Shown here piece after piece: positions 7,997 through 16,914 of a DNA stretch of 64,000 nt. The position numbers were made by a program, and so were the translations under genes. The stretch spans positions 4,768,501 to 4,832,500 of the forward strand of contig NZ_CP009920.1 in NCBI RefSeq assembly GCF_000832985.1, written 5' to 3'. The notes under the pieces were generated by a model, which was not told the DNA's origin, did not search any database, and worked only from the letters and a program-made list of their open reading frames with translations. Every line of letters begins with the position of its first letter. Positions within the stretch are counted from its first letter, which is position 1. Source of the DNA: Priestia megaterium NBRC 15308 = ATCC 14581 (GTDB lineage Bacteria > Bacillota > Bacilli > Bacillales > Bacillaceae_H).

Positions 7997-8926
7997 TTGT
8001 TTCAAATCACTGATTTCCCTGAATTTTCATGGTCATACTCCAGGCATAAAATGGTCACAGAGTGCAAACGAAAGTATGCATATCATTATTATGTCTCACA
8101 TAACGGATGGCTTGACAGCGCTTCTGCTCAGTCTCAGAGCGCTTATCGTCTAAAAAAGGTTTCCACTTTATCTATGTACGCCGGACAAGCCGTTCGTCAA
8201 GTGATTACAGAGGCCATTTCTGACTATACCTCTACACAGATTGTCCCGGATGAACAGAACTTAACGGAGAAAGCGCAGCAGCTACTAAATAACGCACTGC
8301 GTGATTCTACTGACTATGGAGAGCTTTGGTATCATAAGCCCGCTCAGTATAAGATGCTTTTAGAATTCTACGAAAACGGCTATATTTCTAAAAAAGATCT
8401 TAAAGACATGCAAAAACGGGTACACATTTGTATACATCACTTTTTACAAAGTAAATCGTTTGGCGACATCGTATCTTCACCTTTTTTAGAAGTGGAGCCT
8501 CATCAGTCATTTCGTTCTATAAATGTGTATGATCATAAAGTATATGCGCCTTTTCATTCTCTTTTTAAAAATCCAGTCACAGACGAATTTACGATTGTTG
8601 ACTGGAAAACAAGTAAACAAACAAAAGATGATTTGTTTCAACTGGCGATATACGCCCTCTACGTGCTAGCCGAATATAATATTTCCGTTGATCAGATAAA
8701 AGTCCGAAACGAATACTTGCTTTCAGGTAGTGCGCGTACGTATCAGCTTACTCTTCATGAAATTGAAGCTGTTCTTCAGCAAGTTGATACAAGTATTGAT
8801 TATATGAAAAATTTTTTGGAAGACTCAGAGGTAAATCAGCCTCTTTCGCTTGAGCATTTCCCTCAAACAGATACGCCTGCCTCCTGTCACGGCTGTGCAT
8901 TTAAAGAATTGTGCCAAACGGGATAA
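7997..8926 (+). CDS. RecB-like PD-(D/E)XK nuclease family protein
   Basis: A protein of about 309 residues from a TTG start at 7997, chosen because AAAGGATGTG lies 6 bases before it; a TTG at 7976 has no such site. The architecture matches the nuclease module of AddB/Cas4-type enzymes. These have an N-terminal SWSYSRHKMVTECKRKYAYHY, a core IVDWKTSKQ with the active-site D and K, QLAIYALYV (the conserved Q-Y helix), and a C-terminal CHGCAFKELC cluster. Together with C29 or so, that cluster may bind a 4Fe-4S centre. Such proteins cut DNA in repair or defence. No helicase or Cas gene is nearby, so the role is open. Confidence 0.8.
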   Translation: MFQITDFPEFSWSYSRHKMVTECKRKYAYHYYVSHNGWLDSASAQSQSAYRLKKVSTLSMYAGQAVRQVITEAISDYTSTQIVPDEQNLTEKAQQLLNNALRDSTDYGELWYHKPAQYKMLLEFYENGYISKKDLKDMQKRVHICIHHFLQSKSFGDIVSSPFLEVEPHQSFRSINVYDHKVYAPFHSLFKNPVTDEFTIVDWKTSKQTKDDLFQLAIYALYVLAEYNISVDQIKVRNEYLLSGSARTYQLTLHEIEAVLQQVDTSIDYMKNFLEDSEVNQPLSLEHFPQTDTPASCHGCAFKELCQTG

Positions 8927-8969
8927 AAAACAGCTGAAGATGATCTATATTTTTTGCTAAACTTTTTTA

Positions 8970-8999
8970 TTGTCAAAAGAACCTTTGCTAGCATATAAT
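8970..8999 (+). promoter_or_regulatory. Promoter of mntH
   Basis: TTGTCA and TATAAT separated by 18 bases, upstream of and touching the MntR-type box. Confidence 0.65.
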
Positions 9000-9014
9000 T
9001 TGCATTAAGGAAAC
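8999..9014 (+). promoter_or_regulatory. MntR operator of mntH
   Basis: TTTGCATTAAGGAAAC differs by one base from the known B. subtilis mntH operator TTTGCCTTAAGGAAAC. It lies immediately after the -10 element, so manganese-bound MntR would block transcription. Confidence 0.8.
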
Positions 9015-9082
9015 ATTTTATACTTCATATAAAAAAATTAGCTTGGGCTATTTATTGTTCATCAAAGAAAGGAGCACTAGAC

Positions 9083-10363
9083 ATGAAAGATCAAAACGGC
9101 AGTAAAGCATTATCGGCTATGCAGCTAAGTGCTCAAGACGTATTGTCGGGTAAAACAAAAGGAATTAAGCGATTATTGCCTTTCTTAGGGCCTGCTTTTA
9201 TCGCAGCGGTTGCTTATATCGACCCAGGTAATTTTGCTACTAACATTGCAGCAGGCTCTCAATACGGATACATGCTGCTTTGGGTTGTATTAATTTCTAA
9301 CTTAATGGCTGTCTTAATTCAATCGTTATCAGCTAAATTAGGGATTGCAACGGGCTTGAATTTACCCGAGATAGCACAGGAACACTTCCCGTCCTTCGTT
9401 TCTTTTGGACTTTGGATCCAAGGAGAATTGGTCATTATGGCGACGGATTTAGCAGAATTTATTGGGGCTGCTCTTGGAATTTATTTATTATTTCATATTC
9501 CTTTGTTCCCAGCTGCACTTATCGCAGCGGTAGGTTCTTTTGCTATTTTAGAGTTACAAAGACGAGGTGTTCGACTGCTAGAAGCAGCGATTGCGGCGAT
9601 GGTTTTTATTGTGGTATTAGCTTTTGGGACTCAAATGTTTCTTGCGCATCCAGACGGCGCAAGTGTTGTCCACGGCTTATTTGTTCCTCAGTTTCACGGA
9701 ACAGACAGCGTGCTGCTAGCTTCTGGGATTTTAGGTGCTACAGTTATGCCACACGCGATTTATTTGCACTCAGCTCTTACGCAGCGCCGCGTGGTAGGAA
9801 CTACAGAATCGGAGAAAAAAGCGATTTTCCGCTTTGAATTTATTGATATTGTGATTGCTATGATTATCGCTGGTGCAATTAATGCAAGCATGCTGATTGT
9901 CGCAGCCGCTCTATTCTTTAAAAACGGACTAAACGTGCAAGATTTGGACGTGGCTTTTACACAATTTGAACATTTAATTGGTCCCTTTGCAGCTATTGCG
10001 TTCGGAGTTGGATTATTATCTTCAGGACTTTCAAGTTCTTCGGTCGGAACAATGTCTGGAGATGTCATCATGCAAGGATTTATTAAACGCAGAATTCCTT
10101 TATATCTTCGCCGGTTCATTACAATTATTCCGCCGCTTTTGATTATCGGGTTTGGCGTAAATCCAACAAGTGCACTAGTTGTCAGTCAAGTTATTTTATC
10201 GTTCGGAATTGCATTTGCGCTTGTTCCTCTTATCATGTTTACAAGCAACAAAAAAATCATGGGCGGGTTGGTTAATCATAAAGCAACAACTACTGTAGCT
10301 TGGGTGATAGCTGCATTAGTCATTTGTTTAAATATCTTTTTGATTTATCAAACGATAGCATAG
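9083..10363 (+). CDS. mntH: Nramp-family manganese transporter
   Basis: Proton-coupled importer of Mn2+ and related divalent metals. The 426-residue protein has about 11 membrane segments. The metal-binding motif of transmembrane helix 1, DPGN (47-50, in AYIDPGNFATN), and the helix 6 motif MPHAIYLHS at about 222 are both intact. GELVIMATDLAEFIGAALG is the conserved transport block. The start is well supported by AAAGGAG. It is monocistronic, with an MntR-type operator downstream of its promoter and a strong terminator after it, so it should be induced when manganese is scarce. Confidence 0.96.
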   Translation: MKDQNGSKALSAMQLSAQDVLSGKTKGIKRLLPFLGPAFIAAVAYIDPGNFATNIAAGSQYGYMLLWVVLISNLMAVLIQSLSAKLGIATGLNLPEIAQEHFPSFVSFGLWIQGELVIMATDLAEFIGAALGIYLLFHIPLFPAALIAAVGSFAILELQRRGVRLLEAAIAAMVFIVVLAFGTQMFLAHPDGASVVHGLFVPQFHGTDSVLLASGILGATVMPHAIYLHSALTQRRVVGTTESEKKAIFRFEFIDIVIAMIIAGAINASMLIVAAALFFKNGLNVQDLDVAFTQFEHLIGPFAAIAFGVGLLSSGLSSSSVGTMSGDVIMQGFIKRRIPLYLRRFITIIPPLLIIGFGVNPTSALVVSQVILSFGIAFALVPLIMFTSNKKIMGGLVNHKATTTVAWVIAALVICLNIFLIYQTIA

Positions 10364-10391
10364 TAAATAAATCAAACTTTCAAGAAAAAAC

Positions 10392-10444
10392 AAAAAAGAG
10401 ACCCTAAAAAGTTAGGTATAGTCTAACAATCGGGTCTCTTTTTT
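10392..10444. terminator. Bidirectional terminator after mntH
   Basis: Long hairpin AAAAGAGACCC/GGGTCTCTTTT with an inner GTTAG/CTAAC stem and T-runs on both strands. Confidence 0.85.
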
Positions 10445-10456
10445 GTTATTTTTTTA

Positions 10457-10966
10457 TTAAACGATAGTAAAAATGAAGTAGACGAGAGTTCCAATAATGG
10501 CCGACAGTACTAAGCAACCCAGTGGATATAAATAAGAGTAGTTTTTTTTACGGATTGAAAGAATACGATCAACAATAAAAATAAGAATGACGCCTATCAT
10601 TCCGAATTCAAACATTAACAACCCAAAAATGGCGTGGAATATGAATGACATGATAAAATCAATTTTTTTACTACGGTCTTTTACAAACGCACTGACTAAT
10701 AAATCAACGATCACCGTGCCTAAAGTCCCCATTATTAAAAAGAAGGGTGTAAAAAATAAAAGGTATAAAGGAAATAAATCAACGAAATGCGGACTGGTTT
10801 TTTTAATAGAAAAATTGGGAATTGACTCTTTTATACCTGGTATAAAACAAAAAAGCAAAGCGAAAAGAACCATAGCTATAATAGCCGCTGATAGCTTTCT
10901 ATTTAAATGCATGTTTATTTTTTTATTACTAAATTCAGTAGTTGTTTTTGTATTATTATGATTCAT
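10457..10966 (-). CDS. Hypothetical four-helix membrane protein (169 aa)
   Basis: After a polar, asparagine-rich N-terminus of about 25 residues there are four or five hydrophobic segments (LSAAIIAMVLFALLFCF, FFTPFFLIMGTLGTVIVDLL, FGLLMFEFGMIGVILIF, GCLVLSAIIGTLVYFIFTI). Lysine/arginine-rich loops separate them. This predicts an integral membrane protein without recognisable catalytic residues. The first ATG (10966) has no clear ribosome binding site, so the exact start is uncertain. The family is not recognised. Confidence 0.65.
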   Translation of the reverse strand: MNHNNTKTTTEFSNKKINMHLNRKLSAAIIAMVLFALLFCFIPGIKESIPNFSIKKTSPHFVDLFPLYLLFFTPFFLIMGTLGTVIVDLLVSAFVKDRSKKIDFIMSFIFHAIFGLLMFEFGMIGVILIFIVDRILSIRKKNYSYLYPLGCLVLSAIIGTLVYFIFTIV

Positions 10967-11309
10967 ATGTCTTTAACGTGATGTACGCACCTTTTCCTTT
11001 CTCATAACTTTTTTATTTATATTTTGTGTCTATCTTTTGTTACCAGCAGTTACAATGATACACGTTCTTTTTGAACTTGACTACACTAACGCGCTTTATG
11101 TCTATTCTCTTTTTCTTTTTGTGTCTATCGTTTGCTCTTTCTATGAGAAACAAGATAGTTTTATAAAAAACGTCTTCTTTTTCTATAAAACAAAGGACAG
11201 GCGTTTTTTTCTGTATGTAATTAATAATCTTGTTTGGCTTCTTCAAACTTAAACACATCCGCTCTATAACAAAAAGAGACGATTTCCGCCTCTTTTTTGT
11301 TTGTTCGTA
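10967..11309. other. Gap of about 340 bases; short direct repeat, no supported gene
   Basis: Two overlapping frames of about 71 codons lie on opposite strands, neither with a good ribosome binding site. An 18-base direct repeat with one mismatch (TTTTGTGTCTATC-N-TTTG) occurs at 11022-11039 and 11117-11134. Confidence 0.4.
11271..11298 (-). terminator. Terminator of the HAD hydrolase gene
   Basis: Imperfect hairpin AAAAGAGGCGG/CGTCTCTTTT followed by a T-run on the minus strand, just past the stop codon. Confidence 0.65.
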
Positions 11310-12098
11310 TTATGAATTTAGTTCATCTAAAATTGAATGCAGTTCACTTAAATGGGTAATTTCATAAGTAGGAATAACTTCATTTCGCTCTTTATCGTGA
11401 CGATTAATCCATACAGATTTCATTCCAACGCGAGAAGAACCCAGTATATCTGTCATTAAATTATCTCCAACCATAATCACTTCATCTTTCTTTAAATCCA
11501 TAAGTGATAAAGCATGGTCGAAAATAGACGGATCAGGTTTACCGCGGCCAAATGCACCTGAAATCACAATCTCATCAAAATATGGAACTAGTTCTGATGT
11601 AATATCCAATTTGGTATTTTGTAAGTCAGGTGAACCGTTTGTTAACAGCAGCAGCTTGTACTTTCCTTTTAATTGATCAAGCACTTCAAACGTTTCTTCG
11701 TATACAAAAGGTGTTTTGCGGCGCTCTAACGGAAAACGCTCAGCTAGCTCTGCTCCAAAAGCATCATCGTGAATTCCTAGGGCACGAAGACCTCGAGTCC
11801 AAGCTTCTTTGCGATAAGTAGGAACAATATCTTTCATTTTGCGGAATTCATCATGATCGTCTAAAAAATTTCCCCATAATCCTTCAAATGGATTAATGCC
11901 AATCATTTGCGTAAACTCATAGGTTTCATACGAAGCATATAATTCTCTTGCTTCCTTACGCACCGCTTCTTCTAGTTTTTCAGGTTTTAAATTATATTTC
12001 TCACTTGCATATGTACATGTTGCAACGAATGCTTCTTTTACGCTTTTTTGATCCCAAAGTAGCGTGTCATCTAAGTCGAAAAATACCGCTTTAATCAT
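11310..12098 (-). CDS. HAD-superfamily hydrolase (YsaA/YjjG type)
   Basis: A 262-residue cytoplasmic phosphatase of the haloacid dehalogenase superfamily, subfamily IA. All four motifs are visible: the nucleophile motif FFDLDDTLL (D8, D10), motif [11 protein letters not shown], the lysine of [13 protein letters not shown], and motif [14 protein letters not shown] helical cap domain lies between residues 15 and 115. The closest B. subtilis counterpart by feel is YsaA; the substrate cannot be told from the sequence. The ATG has GGGGGT upstream at slightly long spacing. It is monocistronic. Confidence 0.88.
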   Translation of the reverse strand: MIKAVFFDLDDTLLWDQKSVKEAFVATCTYASEKYNLKPEKLEEAVRKEARELYASYETYEFTQMIGINPFEGLWGNFLDDHDEFRKMKDIVPTYRKEAWTRGLRALGIHDDAFGAELAERFPLERRKTPFVYEETFEVLDQLKGKYKLLLLTNGSPDLQNTKLDITSELVPYFDEIVISGAFGRGKPDPSIFDHALSLMDLKKDEVIMVGDNLMTDILGSSRVGMKSVWINRHDKERNEVIPTYEITHLSELHSILDELNS

Positions 12099-12292
12099 GG
12101 ATGTGTGTACCCCCTACTGTTTTTGAAAAAGTTTAACTATTCTTACACTAGATTACAAGGATACACACAATAAGTCTAGTGTATTTGCAATTTATTCTGT
12201 AAATTTATTTTTATAAAGCGTCCTCTTTACAAACAAATTTACAGAAATAAAAACAGCTGATATAATCACTGTATATATGCAGGAGGTTTTAT

Positions 12293-12745
12293 ATGGAATC
12301 GTTAGAAGAAATGTTCGGCATTCCCACCGTTCGTACAAGTAAGCGCTTAAGCAGAGTAGTTGCCGCACGCTTGCGCCCTTTTGGGATTACACCAGAACAG
12401 TGGACCGTTTTAAAACGCGTATCAGAAGCTGAATATAGTACACAGAAGCAATTAGCTGAGCGAGCAGATAAAGATCAAGCGACGCTGACTAAAATTTTAG
12501 ATTTACTAGAAAAACAAAATTGGATTCAGCGTGTTAGAAACCCAGAAGATCGCCGCTCGTTTTTTATTCAAATAACAGAAGACGGCCTGCGTTTAAAAAC
12601 AGAAGTGACGCCTGCTGTAGAACAGGTATTTTCCGAATTAACATCTCAGCTAAACGAGCAGCAGGTAAAGATTTATACCGACACTTTACAAAAACTTGAA
12701 TACCGCGCCGAACAATTGCTTCAAGACGCAGAAGACCTGCGTTAA
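12293..12745 (+). CDS. MarR-family transcriptional regulator (150 aa)
   Basis: A winged-helix DNA-binding protein that acts as a dimer. The recognition helix region is YSTQKQLAERADKDQATLTKILDLLEKQNWI and the wing is RVRNPEDRRSFFIQITEDG, both canonical. The flanking helices form the dimer interface. The start has GGAGG 7 bases upstream and the gene is followed by a strong terminator. MarR genes often control a neighbour, but the adjacent genes (HAD hydrolase, divergent; unknown 144-residue protein, convergent) give no hint of the regulated process. Confidence 0.92.
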   Translation: MESLEEMFGIPTVRTSKRLSRVVAARLRPFGITPEQWTVLKRVSEAEYSTQKQLAERADKDQATLTKILDLLEKQNWIQRVRNPEDRRSFFIQITEDGLRLKTEVTPAVEQVFSELTSQLNEQQVKIYTDTLQKLEYRAEQLLQDAEDLR

Positions 12746-12751
12746 ATACCC

Positions 12752-12784
12752 AAAACCCCACAGCTAACATTCTGCGGGGTTTTA
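12752..12784. terminator. Bidirectional terminator
   Basis: Hairpin AAACCCCaCAG/CTGcGGGGTTT between converging genes. Confidence 0.85.
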
Positions 12785-13216
12785 AACGTAGTTGGCGATG
12801 CATAGCACTTCTTTGATTTTTGAAATCACTTGTTTGGTTTCATCTGTTAAAGAGGTAAATTTAAACGCGATGGATTCTGCATTTGGATTAATGAAGGGTT
12901 CTTTGTTCGTGTCTTTGCGGTAGTCTTCAATTTGTTCTAAACAATATTTTAAAATAAACGACAAGTTCGCACGTCGAAATCTCAAACTGACGGTAGAAGG
13001 CCATCTTTTTTGAAACTGATTGCTTCCCTCATACTGAATCGCTCCGATGTAGCGTTCTCCGGATAAAAAAGATTCTTTGCTTCGATATAGCTGAACGGTT
13101 TGGGCTGTTCCGCTCCAGTCAATATAAATTCCTGCTGTTTCACAAACTTCGTATATGTAATGAAAAAGCTCCGTTACTTCTCCGAAATGGTAGTGAAGCG
13201 GATGTTTAGCCGTCAT
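12782..13216 (-). CDS. Hypothetical protein (144 aa)
   Basis: A soluble protein with no signal peptide or membrane segment, starting at ATG 13216 behind GGAGGGAGC. It has aromatic and histidine residues near the N-terminus (HPLHYHFGEVTELFHYIYEV) and a mixed alpha/beta pattern. It ends with a helical region (TDETKQVISKIKEVLCIANY). I do not recognise the family. It is separated from the recombinase upstream by about 140 bases, so it is probably transcribed on its own. Confidence 0.7.
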   Translation of the reverse strand: MTAKHPLHYHFGEVTELFHYIYEVCETAGIYIDWSGTAQTVQLYRSKESFLSGERYIGAIQYEGSNQFQKRWPSTVSLRFRRANLSFILKYCLEQIEDYRKDTNKEPFINPNAESIAFKFTSLTDETKQVISKIKEVLCIANYV

Positions 13217-13357
13217 AGGTAGCTCCCTCCTTTATCGACTTTCTACCATTATATTGTAGGAAAAGTAACTTATTCATTTATACAACTTATTTCATACGCA
13301 TAAGCAGTAAAAATGAAAATATATGTTTTTTAGTTTACATAAAAATATTATAAGTAA

Positions 13358-14440
13358 TTAGCGATAACCCGATTTTCGAAACGCGTCGTATACCGTATCT
13401 TCTTGAAGTTTTTCAAGATAAACGTTCGTTGTAGCAATAGAAGAATGCCCTACTACTTGCTTCACAACCGCAAGCGGAACGTCATTAGCTAAACTGTTTG
13501 TAATAAAGGTATGACGAAACCAATGAGGAGAAATAGACGCGTTTCCTTTTACTTTATAAACAGCTGATTTAATCGTTCGATACAACGTTGTATAGGATAA
13601 TCGCTTCTTTTCGCCGGTACGATAGTACTCTTTAATGGAGTAAAAAAGCGGGTCGGTGTCAAAAGGACTTAGTTCAGTGCTTTCATTTAACGCTTGCCGG
13701 TAAGTGAAAAGCGTTTCTTTCACATCATCAAACACAGGAATCGTTCGTTCTTTTTTTCCTTTACCAATCACATCTACAACCAAATTTCCGCGGCGGTCTT
13801 CGCGGAAGCTTCCCCAATTTAAACTCAGCAGTTCACTTGAACGCATTCCACTCATATACAAAAGCATTCCCATTAAGCGATTGCGCGCTTTGAATTCCTT
13901 TTCATGCTGACGAATGCGCACGACTGATTCTAACGCATTTACAATCACCTGGGCTTCCAGGTCGGTTAGCTCTCGGTACTCGGTGCGATTTTGTTTTTCC
14001 TTGTCGCTGTAATGTCCTTTTGCAATAGATGGTTTTTCAATCCACGTCGTATACAGCGAAGGATAAAAATGAGTAACGTGTCCAAACTCTAGCATTCTTC
14101 TAAAAAATTCTAGCTTTCTTGCAGCGGTGCGATTGGCATATTGATTCATCATTTCTTCATTAAATAATTTGACTTCCATAAATCCAATCGATTTTAATGT
14201 AATCTCTCGTTCGTAGAAAAAAGACAGAATCGTTTTCATGTCTTGATTGTAAGATCTGATCGTATGAGGAGAAAGTGATTTTTTGATAATCCGCATTGAA
14301 AAAAAGAGCTGAATAAACTCTTCATCTGAAACGTGCTTCAAATTCAAATTGTTATCTTCATCTAATAGCTCTGCCTCTTCCCACTGCTCTTTTAGCTGGC
14401 GAAACGAATTTTTCACAGGCGACAATTCAAATTCTTCCAT
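13358..14440 (-). CDS. Tyrosine recombinase/integrase (360 aa)
   Basis: A site-specific recombinase of the phage integrase/Xer family, which cuts and rejoins DNA through a tyrosine-DNA link. The ATG at 14440 follows AGGAGGGGTAAA, better than the longer frame. An N-terminal SAM-like core-binding domain (residues about 30-140) precedes the catalytic domain. The full catalytic set is present: R in MSGMRSSELL (about 198), K in GKGKKERTIP, HxxR in HWFRHTF (about 307), H in VVGHSSIATT and Y in NVYLEKL (about 340). No excisionase, element boundary or cargo is seen, so it may be a domesticated or stranded recombinase. Confidence 0.9.
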   Translation of the reverse strand: MEEFELSPVKNSFRQLKEQWEEAELLDEDNNLNLKHVSDEEFIQLFFSMRIIKKSLSPHTIRSYNQDMKTILSFFYEREITLKSIGFMEVKLFNEEMMNQYANRTAARKLEFFRRMLEFGHVTHFYPSLYTTWIEKPSIAKGHYSDKEKQNRTEYRELTDLEAQVIVNALESVVRIRQHEKEFKARNRLMGMLLYMSGMRSSELLSLNWGSFREDRRGNLVVDVIGKGKKERTIPVFDDVKETLFTYRQALNESTELSPFDTDPLFYSIKEYYRTGEKKRLSYTTLYRTIKSAVYKVKGNASISPHWFRHTFITNSLANDVPLAVVKQVVGHSSIATTNVYLEKLQEDTVYDAFRKSGYR

Positions 14441-14774
14441 TTTACCCCTCCTAATGATTAAAAACAAAGGTATCCCTTTCAAATGATCCAGAATGGAATA
14501 TAAAGATTTTTTATCAATTCGCAACAAATGCCATTAAAAGTTTTTAAAAACCTCTCAAAACTCAATTTAAAAAGCCTGTTTTTAAAGACTTTAATAAAAA
14601 AACCATTATATGTAAACTAAATTCTATTTTCTGCTTATTTCTCTACTTTATCATATGAACGCTTGATAAGGAAGAGTTATCTTGCGTTAGTTAATTAAAG
14701 GATTTTGAGTGTTTTAGACAGCAATGTTTTAGGGACACTAGTAGGAGTTTAAGTAATAATTGGAGGTGCCGAAT
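14441..14774. other. Gap of about 330 bases upstream of recombinase and pseudogene
   Basis: AT-rich and divergent between the recombinase and the DUF3231 remnant. No repeat that would serve as an attachment site is evident by eye. Confidence 0.4.
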
Positions 14775-15620
14775 TTGGATAATCAGAAAAATAGATTGAC
14801 GTCATCAGAAATTACAAGTTTATGGGCACAATACATCCAAGACACCATGTCTGTTTGTATTAGTAAATATGTGTTAGCAAAGGTTAAAGATTCTGAGGTT
14901 TATTCTCTTTTTGAATTTACTTTAGAACTGGCTGAAAAACATTTGCACGTGCTTAGAGATATTTTTAAAGCTGAAAAATTAGATTTACCGATTGGCTTTA
15001 CTGATAAAGGTGTAAATCTAGATGCTCCTCCTTTGTTTACGGACACCTTTTGGTTAGTATATATACACGAAATGACCATGCATGGATTAGCTGGATATAC
15101 GTGACCATTATTATCAATGCAATATTGATGCGATGGACCTTTATAATAAATCTATTGAAATTCTTATATGGAAGCTGGAAATATTTATTTTAACTTAAAA
15201 AAGAGTATCGCAGCTAAAACGCTTGTGAATGGCTTCAAACAAGTAACGAAAGATAAAGATATCCATAGCTTTATGGAGTAATGTTTGCGCACAGCCATTA
15301 AGAATATAAACATTTTTTCTTCCTTACTTCAACAAGAAAACCTGCAGTCTCCACGCTTGATGGATGCTGAAATTACAAATTCTGACGTAGCCCCTTTTTC
15401 TGATAAACTAATGGTATTTCATGCAGGATTTTTGTTTCATTTAGCTACTACATATTATGCTGCAGCTATGATAACTAGTATGAGAATAGACATAGCCGGA
15501 CATTGTGATGCTTCTATTTTAAGGAATTTAAAAACCATCTCTTCCTTTGGGCGAATAATGATCAAAAAGGGATGGATCGAAAAACTGCCAAGAGCAGATG
15601 ATCGGAAAGAATTATCTTGA
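14775..15620 (+). pseudogene. Decayed DUF3231-family gene
   Basis: The N-terminal half reads from a TTG behind TTGGAGGTG and matches the DUF3231 pattern (SSEITSLWAQYIQDTMSVC ... HEMTMHGLAGYT). It is interrupted by a TGA near 15102. Other frames then continue the family text: RDHYYQCNIDAMDLYNKS at about 15100-15153, IYFNLKKSIAAKTLVNGF at about 15183, a further in-frame TAA at about 15280, and a long last block to 15620 ending in RADDRKELS. At least one deletion, frame changes and a stop are needed to explain this. The intact family has about 330 residues with two related halves and no known function. Confidence 0.8.
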
Positions 15621-15643
15621 TATCCTGCGAACTTATCTATAAA

Positions 15644-15676
15644 TAAAAAACATCACGCTCTGCGTGATGTTTTTTA
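15644..15676. terminator. Bidirectional terminator
   Basis: Perfect hairpin AAAAAACATCACGC/GCGTGATGTTTTTT between the pseudogene and the lipoprotein gene. Confidence 0.88.
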
Positions 15677-16867
15677 AAGTGATTCAATTTTAGTCAGGTG
15701 CAGCTGTTTATTGCTGTAGGAAACGGTATAGGTTCGATAATACTCTTTTTCCTGACTTTGACCGTTCGTTGTAATTGAAATGACTTCTTTCGTTTGAATT
15801 GTATAGACCGCTTCGTTCTCTTCTTCACTCACAGATTCCACGTCTAATACCGAATAATCAACGAGTTCTTCTCGAATGTCTCTTTCGTACAGCATTTTCA
15901 CAAGCTGCTTTTGATCATTCCACAAAACACTATCCCGCTGGATATAAGGCTGTACGTGTTCAAATTTATTCGTGTTAATGGACTTTGTTAAATCTCGTAA
16001 ATAATGTTCAATGAAAATATCCGCTGTTTCTTGGTCAACTTTTTGGATGTTTTTTAAATTAAAATCTTTTTCTTCCGCCTCTTCTTTTTCTTTTTCACCT
16101 TCTTTAAAATCGTCGATTCGCTGAGAACTATTTTTGCTGATGGCATACGTTTTATTATTCTCTTTGAAAACGAAGATTTCTTCCTTTTCGCCTTTTTCAT
16201 TTGTGCGGGTAGATTCACCTTGATACGAAATATCACTAGAAGGATTAATTGACTTTACGTATTTGATATATTCATCGGCCGTAATGTTGAGGTATTTTTG
16301 ATGATAGGTAACTTCATCCCATTCGTTTAATTTCCAGTGCTTATTAACGTATTTAAAATTCATGTAAATGGTCAGTCCGCCGCTTCCTTCTTTACTAATT
16401 GGCTCAATAGCCGAGACCGAAAATTGTCCAGCGTGATTGTTAATAAGTTCAAATCGAATAAGATGAGTTACATCAGGAAAAAAGCTCATATTGCATTCTT
16501 TGCAGTAATAATTAGTAGAAATACTTTTTAGCTTTGTTGCAATTAAAGATGAAGTTGCGTATGGCGTTAACGCTTTTTTTAGCGTTTCATAATCAGCAGG
16601 GTTAGATTCATTTTCCCATTCGTACTCTTCGCCTAATTCTTTATAGGTACTTGAAATTTTGTTCATCGTCTCAACCGCAGTTTTTTCTGCTTTTTTTTCT
16701 GATACAAGATCAGGCGGAAGAGATGGCTTAGCTTGATCTTTTGGGATCACTTCATCTGAGGAAGGTTCGGTTGGTTTGGATAACTTAACTGTTTCTTTTT
16801 CTTCACAGGCCGTCAAAACCATTAGCAGCAGTAGAACGAATGCAATCGTCCATTTTTTTTTATGCAT
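15674..16867 (-). CDS. Lipoprotein with TcaA/NTF2-like C-terminal domain
   Basis: A 397-residue exported lipoprotein. The signal peptide has a KKK start, a hydrophobic core and the lipobox LTAC, giving a mature N-terminal cysteine at about residue 21. A low-complexity Ser/Pro/Lys linker follows. The C-terminal 120 residues (from DIFIEHYLRDLTKSINTNKF) show the four-helix-plus-sheet pattern of the NTF2-like domains found in TcaA/YvbJ-type envelope proteins. A highly charged stretch (KEGEKEKEEAEEKD) lies near residue 258. The gene lies 47 bases after a second lipoprotein gene on the same strand, apparently the same operon. Function unknown. Confidence 0.8.
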   Translation of the reverse strand: MHKKKWTIAFVLLLLMVLTACEEKETVKLSKPTEPSSDEVIPKDQAKPSLPPDLVSEKKAEKTAVETMNKISSTYKELGEEYEWENESNPADYETLKKALTPYATSSLIATKLKSISTNYYCKECNMSFFPDVTHLIRFELINNHAGQFSVSAIEPISKEGSGGLTIYMNFKYVNKHWKLNEWDEVTYHQKYLNITADEYIKYVKSINPSSDISYQGESTRTNEKGEKEEIFVFKENNKTYAISKNSSQRIDDFKEGEKEKEEAEEKDFNLKNIQKVDQETADIFIEHYLRDLTKSINTNKFEHVQPYIQRDSVLWNDQKQLVKMLYERDIREELVDYSVLDVESVSEEENEAVYTIQTKEVISITTNGQSQEKEYYRTYTVSYSNKQLHLTKIESL

Positions 16868-16914
16868 AAGGTGTCCTCCTCAATGCCGAATTTAGTCTGT
16901 TTTTAAAATGATCT

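Noticed and set aside
9412-9837. 141-codon plus-strand frame
   Set aside because: A shadow of mntH; no start signal and Cys/Ser/Arg-rich product.
11040-11258. Overlapping frames on both strands of about 71-72 codons
   Set aside because: Neither has a ribosome binding site and both have biased composition.
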